Below, piece after piece: positions 60,952 to 64,000 of a stretch of DNA of 64,000 nucleotides. The first letter of the stretch is position 1. Each line of letters opens with the position of its first letter. The DNA is from Atriophallophorus winterbourni. Lineage: Eukaryota; Platyhelminthes; Trematoda; Plagiorchiida; Microphallidae. The notes below the pieces were generated by a model. That model saw nothing but the letters and a program-made list of their open reading frames with translations. It was not told the origin of the DNA and did not search any database. The DNA lies in the NCBI GenBank assembly GCA_013407085.1, contig JACCGJ010018498.1, positions 1-64,000 on the forward strand, written 5' to 3'. A program made the translations under genes and the position numbers.

Positions 60952-61532
60952 GCAATCGATTGGAATATGTTTGGGACCGATCGTGTATTAATAACGCAAA
61001 GAAATTTGAGTGCAATCGGTTAGAGCAATTATATAGACAAAAAGGGCTGGCAATGGGTTCACCGATCTCACCTATACTTGCGAACATGTATATGGAGCAT
61101 TTTGAGAACAAAGCACTTAACAATGAAGGGCTTAAGCCAAAGTTATGGTGGCTTTATGTTGATGACACATTTGTTACCATCAAGCGAGATCAGTTAGAGG
61201 ATTTCTTTAACTATTTAAATGAAATAGACCCACATATTATGGTCACAAAGAAAGTGGAATCTTGCACAGGTACTATTCCATTTTCGGACTGTTTAGCACA
61301 AAATGTAGACGGGAAAATAAACACTTCTGTCTATCGGAAGCCTATCGATACAGATGCTGTACCACGATACAATTCCGCTCATCCAAGACAGGTCTTCAGA
61401 TCCATAGCTTGTTCCATTTTCCACAAGATAGAACACTTGTGCAGCGACGAAAGGGAGCGAAAACAGGCGCACCGTGAAGCTAGCCAAAGGCTCATAGACC
61501 ACGGTTACCCAAAATGTTTTGTCAAACGCTAA
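60952..61532 (+). pseudogene. Penelope-type reverse transcriptase, C-terminal half
   Basis: The frame has YRQKGLAMGSPISPILANMYM, WWLYVDDTFVTIK (the catalytic YVDD intact), TVYRKP-type block SVYRKPIDTDAVPRYNSAHP and a KRxxHREAS tail ending in a stop at 61530-61532. The fingers and first palm motif are missing. It is related to telomerase RT by family. The piece cannot act alone, since about half of the usual RT is absent. Confidence 0.88.
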
Positions 61533-61619
61533 TTGATGAAGGTAAAATACCCTTCCGAAAAATCGGAGACATTGGTGAGATACGGTTTGTATACCATATG
61601 TAAAATGCACATCTGGAGC

Positions 61620-62085
61620 GATACTTAGAATCTTGAACCATGCGGCCATACGCGTAACATATAAGAAAGGGAAAACTATCCGTTCGGTTCTGATGCACCT
61701 CAAGGATAAGACAACTTTATCTAGCGTTACGAACACCATCTACAGAATCAACTGTAAGGACTGTTCGGGTGTTTACATAAGGCCGACTTCCAGGGAAATT
61801 CACACTAGAATCGAAGAACACCGAAAGCGTGTCCGGAGACAGCCCCGGGATGCGAGGGAATATCAATCCCTTATTCGTAATTCTGCTTTGACGGAGCACG
61901 TTTTAGATACGGGTCACAGCGTCAATCTAGACAATGTGGAAATATTGAGACGCGGTATTAAACCGTATAGCGAACGCCTACATTCGGAGGCGGTCGAAAT
62001 TGCCAAGGCAGGTCGACTGGCAGTCAATAAGGTGGATGGGACAGAAATCTCCACAATCTGGCGCTCGGCACCGATGCGAAAGTAA
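61620..62085 (+). pseudogene. Penelope GIY-YIG endonuclease domain
   Basis: After a broken linker (61533-61620) the frame reads HAAIRVTYKKGKTIRSVLMH, CKDCSGVYIRPTSREIHTRI (the YIG part reads YIR, so Gly is lost), EEHRKRVRR, SALTEHVLDTGHSVNLDNVE and ERLHSEAVEIAKAG (conserved Glu), with a stop at 62083-62085. The GIY-YIG nuclease would nick target DNA for insertion. The loss of YIG Gly and the broken link to RT argue against activity. Confidence 0.85.
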
Positions 62086-62355
62086 ATAGTTTTTATTCAC
62101 ATTATACCTACTAGTTAATTAGATTTTTGTTTTTCTTCAAAAAACCTTAGCCCCGTTAGTTGTGTACTTTTACGTGTGGGCAGCTGTGTCAACTGACCTT
62201 GACCGTGTTCACTTGTATCAGATTGACGTGGATACACAGTGAGGACAATCGACCATTGACCCTGGTCATTCCCACGAGAGGTGACACAGCGTAGGCGTAA
62301 TATAGGTAAGGTCAAATCGGTGGTGGGGGGTTGACTACTACCTAATCATGTTCCC

Positions 62356-62425
62356 CGTCAACTATCAACATTAGTCTGACGAAGCTTCTGTGTCAGAAGT
62401 GAAACGTTACCCAAAATCTGCTCTA
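62356..62425 (+). ncRNA. hammerhead-ribozyme-like core in the Penelope 3' UTR
   Basis: CTGACGA (62376-62382), then a hairpin CTTCTG-TGT-CAGAAG (62385-62399), then GAAAC (62401-62405). This is the CUGANGA, stem II, GAAA order of hammerhead ribozymes, which are known from Penelope-like elements. ACTA upstream pairs with TAGT just before the core as a possible stem I. The same core occurs in copy 2 (complement of 11670-11699). A conserved cleavage triplet and stem III are not evident, so activity is doubtful. Confidence 0.4.
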
Positions 62426-62447
62426 ACCGATTGCACTCAAATTTTGT

Positions 62448-62462
62448 TGCACATATCCATTA
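62448..62462. repeat. 15-bp target-site duplication, right copy
   Basis: TGCACATATCCATTA, identical to 60937-60951. Confidence 0.9.
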
Positions 62463-63103
62463 ATTCTTTCCGCTATTTCATAAATCATCCAGTCCAACAC
62501 TACGGTTTCACTTTGAAAACTCTGAGATCTTTTTAAGGCTTCCAAAAAGATTGTCACAATCATAGGGATTTTCATTGCTTCGCTTTCGTAACAATTAAGT
62601 CGCAAGCACACTACCTAATCATATGATTTAAAACTTGTACCAATAGAACGGTGACGTTGCGAACCTGCTATTTCCACTTACTACTGCAATTTCGTCTGTA
62701 AATTTTTGCAAACAGTTTGCAGTCAACACACACCAGTCTTTCTTGTGTAATCATTGGTTCCTTTGTGTCACCTCCAGTCAAGAATTTTGTGTCACAACGT
62801 TAGTGCCCCAGGTTCGGGCAATCTGGCAGCGTAACGTGTGACCGTTTGCTAGAAAAGCTTGCGATTGTTATTAACTGGTGCTTTCATACAACATGTTTTA
62901 TATTCATTCCTAATTTGAATTGCACAAATGTGTTCTGCGCTTAAAACTGATTTCTTATTGGGTGAAATCGGCTTAGCGATGTAACATTGTAAAAAGTTGG
63001 TTCCAAATCCTCTAAACCAATAATCTAAAGAAATTGCATAAAATCTCCAACACATACATGATATGATATGAAACCGTATTTTACGTTTTCAAAGTTACAC
63101 ATT
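62463..63103. other. spacer downstream of the channel gene
   Basis: No gene is recognised. It lies 3' of the channel gene on the - strand. Confidence 0.5.
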
Positions 63104-63109
63104 TTTATT
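63104..63109 (-). terminator. polyadenylation signal candidate of the channel gene
   Basis: AATAAA on the - strand, about 31 nt after the stop codon of the channel exon. It would give a very short 3' UTR. Confidence 0.5.
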
Positions 63110-63139
63110 CCGCACAACAATTCGGGCTGATATCAGTAG

Positions 63140-64000
63140 TTACATATAAGGTTCGTGAGCATGTGGGGTAGCGTGCTCTATGAGTTTCTTTTTCCGTTCT
63201 TCAACAAGCTCTTCAATTTCCCGTTGAAACATTTGGAACATCAACACTTCCAGCGACATGACATCGTTTCTCATTTTGAACACCTTCACTGTGGGGGAAT
63301 TCGGTGGAAACGCGTTGTTCAATTGTTTCGATGTCAGATGAAACCCAACTTTCGCATAATCTCCCAAACCACGTTTGGCCAATTCAACCGGTGCATCCAC
63401 ACCGAGTTCTTGCAAGCGGGTCCGAATGTAGCCCTCGAAATTACGCCTCGGATCGCGATGTTCCAGCAAATAGGCTTCAATAATGAACGCCAAAACCACA
63501 TTGAGAACCATCAGTACACAAATCCAGTGGACTAGTAAAAAGAATATTCGTGACGTGTTCAACGTGGTACGCACCGTTCCATCCGACAATAAATGCCAGT
63601 TATTTCCAACAGAAATTGCAAACAGCATAATGAACGCTTCGGTAGGGCTGTTGAAGTTGAACAAACAATAGTGCATTCTCACATAATCCGTTCCTTCTAG
63701 TCTAGGATTGTAGCAAGTGGCAGCCTTTGTGTAGTTGTCCGCTTGCACTGGTTCATAACGGTATTGATAAACTTCCAGGGCAAAACATGTGAACATATAA
63801 TAGAATATCATCATTATGACACCATATGTCATCAACGAAGGTCCAATGATGAGCACATTTTCGACAATTGCTCTAAATTCCTTCACCGCGCTCAAAAACT
63901 TTAACAGACGGACGAGGCGTAACAGCAGGAGCATTTGCGTGATTCCCCTGGGGAGTACGATGCCCAGCGCTTCCAAAAAGGCTTGTAACAGTTGCGAGAA
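63140..64000 (-). CDS. two-pore-channel-like cation channel, last exon (partial)
   Basis: This is the C-terminal part of a voltage-gated-type cation channel, best fitting the second repeat of two-pore channels (TPC), which release Ca2+ or Na+ from endolysosomes. The frame is open to the window edge (63976 is not a real start). In order it shows an S4-like LLLRLVRLLKFLSAVKEF, S5 (GVIMMIFYYMFTCFALEVY), a luminal loop with CYNPR, the pore helix and filter NFNSPTEAFIMLFAISVGNN followed by W, S6 (LVHWICVLMVLNVVLAFIIE) and a cytosolic tail with a charged helix REIEELVEERKKKL. The NNW filter and AFI.EA S6 end are TPC-like. Other four-helix-repeat channels cannot be fully excluded. The stop is at 63142-63140. 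No intron interrupts these 861 bp, and no defect is seen. Confidence 0.78.
   Translation of the reverse strand, partial: FSQLLQAFLEALGIVLPRGITQMLLLLRLVRLLKFLSAVKEFRAIVENVLIIGPSLMTYGVIMMIFYYMFTCFALEVYQYRYEPVQADNYTKAATCYNPRLEGTDYVRMHYCLFNFNSPTEAFIMLFAISVGNNWHLLSDGTVRTTLNTSRIFFLLVHWICVLMVLNVVLAFIIEAYLLEHRDPRRNFEGYIRTRLQELGVDAPVELAKRGLGDYAKVGFHLTSKQLNNAFPPNSPTVKVFKMRNDVMSLEVLMFQMFQREIEELVEERKKKLIEHATPHAHEPYM

Larger units (their letters stand above)
60952..62447 (+). mobile_element. Penelope-like element, copy 1 (5'-truncated RT plus GIY-YIG)
   Basis: 1496 bp between perfect 15-bp target duplications. It encodes the second half of a Penelope-type RT and a GIY-YIG endonuclease, followed by a 3' UTR with a hammerhead-like motif. 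Its first 75 bp occur inverted at the 3' terminus of copy 2, and its own last 24-bp block CTCTAACCGATTGCACTCAAATTT (given here in two parts: CTCTAACCGATT, GCACTCAAATTT) is the reverse complement of 61001-61025. Copy 1 and copy 2 share the same left terminal base. Such inverted end segments are known in Penelope-type insertions. Confidence 0.88.

Noticed and set aside
1..64000. CRISPR arrays, bacterial operons or prokaryotic regulatory sites
   Set aside because: Spliced genes and eukaryotic retroelements dominate; no regularly spaced short repeats were seen.

Overview
This is a eukaryotic nuclear window of about 40% GC, most likely from a flatworm and probably a digenean trematode. That is an inference. 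It rests on host-gene introns of only 30-41 bp next to introns of several kb, and on the dense mixture of CR1-like, RTE-like and Rex/L2-like LINEs, Ty3/gypsy fragments and Penelope-like elements. The standard genetic code fits every recognised protein. Only two host genes are recognised: POC1 (centriolar WD40 protein, + strand, ten exons, 37074-46623, complete at about 450 aa) and the last exon of a two-pore-channel-like cation channel (- strand, 63140-64000, running off the right edge).

Layout. 1-16.4 kb is a pile of LINEs: antisense CR1 and RTE-like pieces (1-2345), a nearly full-length CR1-like LINE A (+, ORF1 with a PHD-type finger and ORF2 with endonuclease and reverse transcriptase (RT)), a related nearly full-length LINE B (-), fragments C and D (+) and an RTE-like LINE E (+). 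A 486-bp Penelope-like copy sits in LINE B at its ORF1 start, with a 14-bp target duplication. 16.4-28 kb holds a Rex/L2-like LINE F apparently nested in a gypsy element (gypsy-1), an orphan 279-bp LTR, LINE ORF1 remains, a small two-LTR element without recognisable genes (24652-25847) and a second gypsy pol fragment. 28-35 kb holds two copies of one LINE family (G1, G2) with duplicated 3' modules, then a polypyrimidine tract.

37-46.6 kb is POC1. Its first five introns total under 200 bp, while intron 6 is 4.2 kb and carries an antisense RTE endonuclease fragment. 49-60.8 kb is again repeats: CR1 fragments, an inverted-repeat element of an unclassified family, the integrase C-terminus of an LTR element, a second 279-bp LTR, and two head-to-head CR1 copies, one split by a nested LINE I with a 4-bp duplication and a 12-mer repeat tail. 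60.9-62.5 kb is a Penelope-like element (RT plus GIY-YIG) flanked by a perfect 15-bp target duplication.

The mobile elements are mostly decayed by frameshifts and lost catalytic residues. Their value here is the nesting order, the exact target-site duplications and the terminal structures. POC1 acts at centrioles and basal bodies; the channel fragment would act in an endolysosomal or other membrane. There is no sign that the two genes work together.
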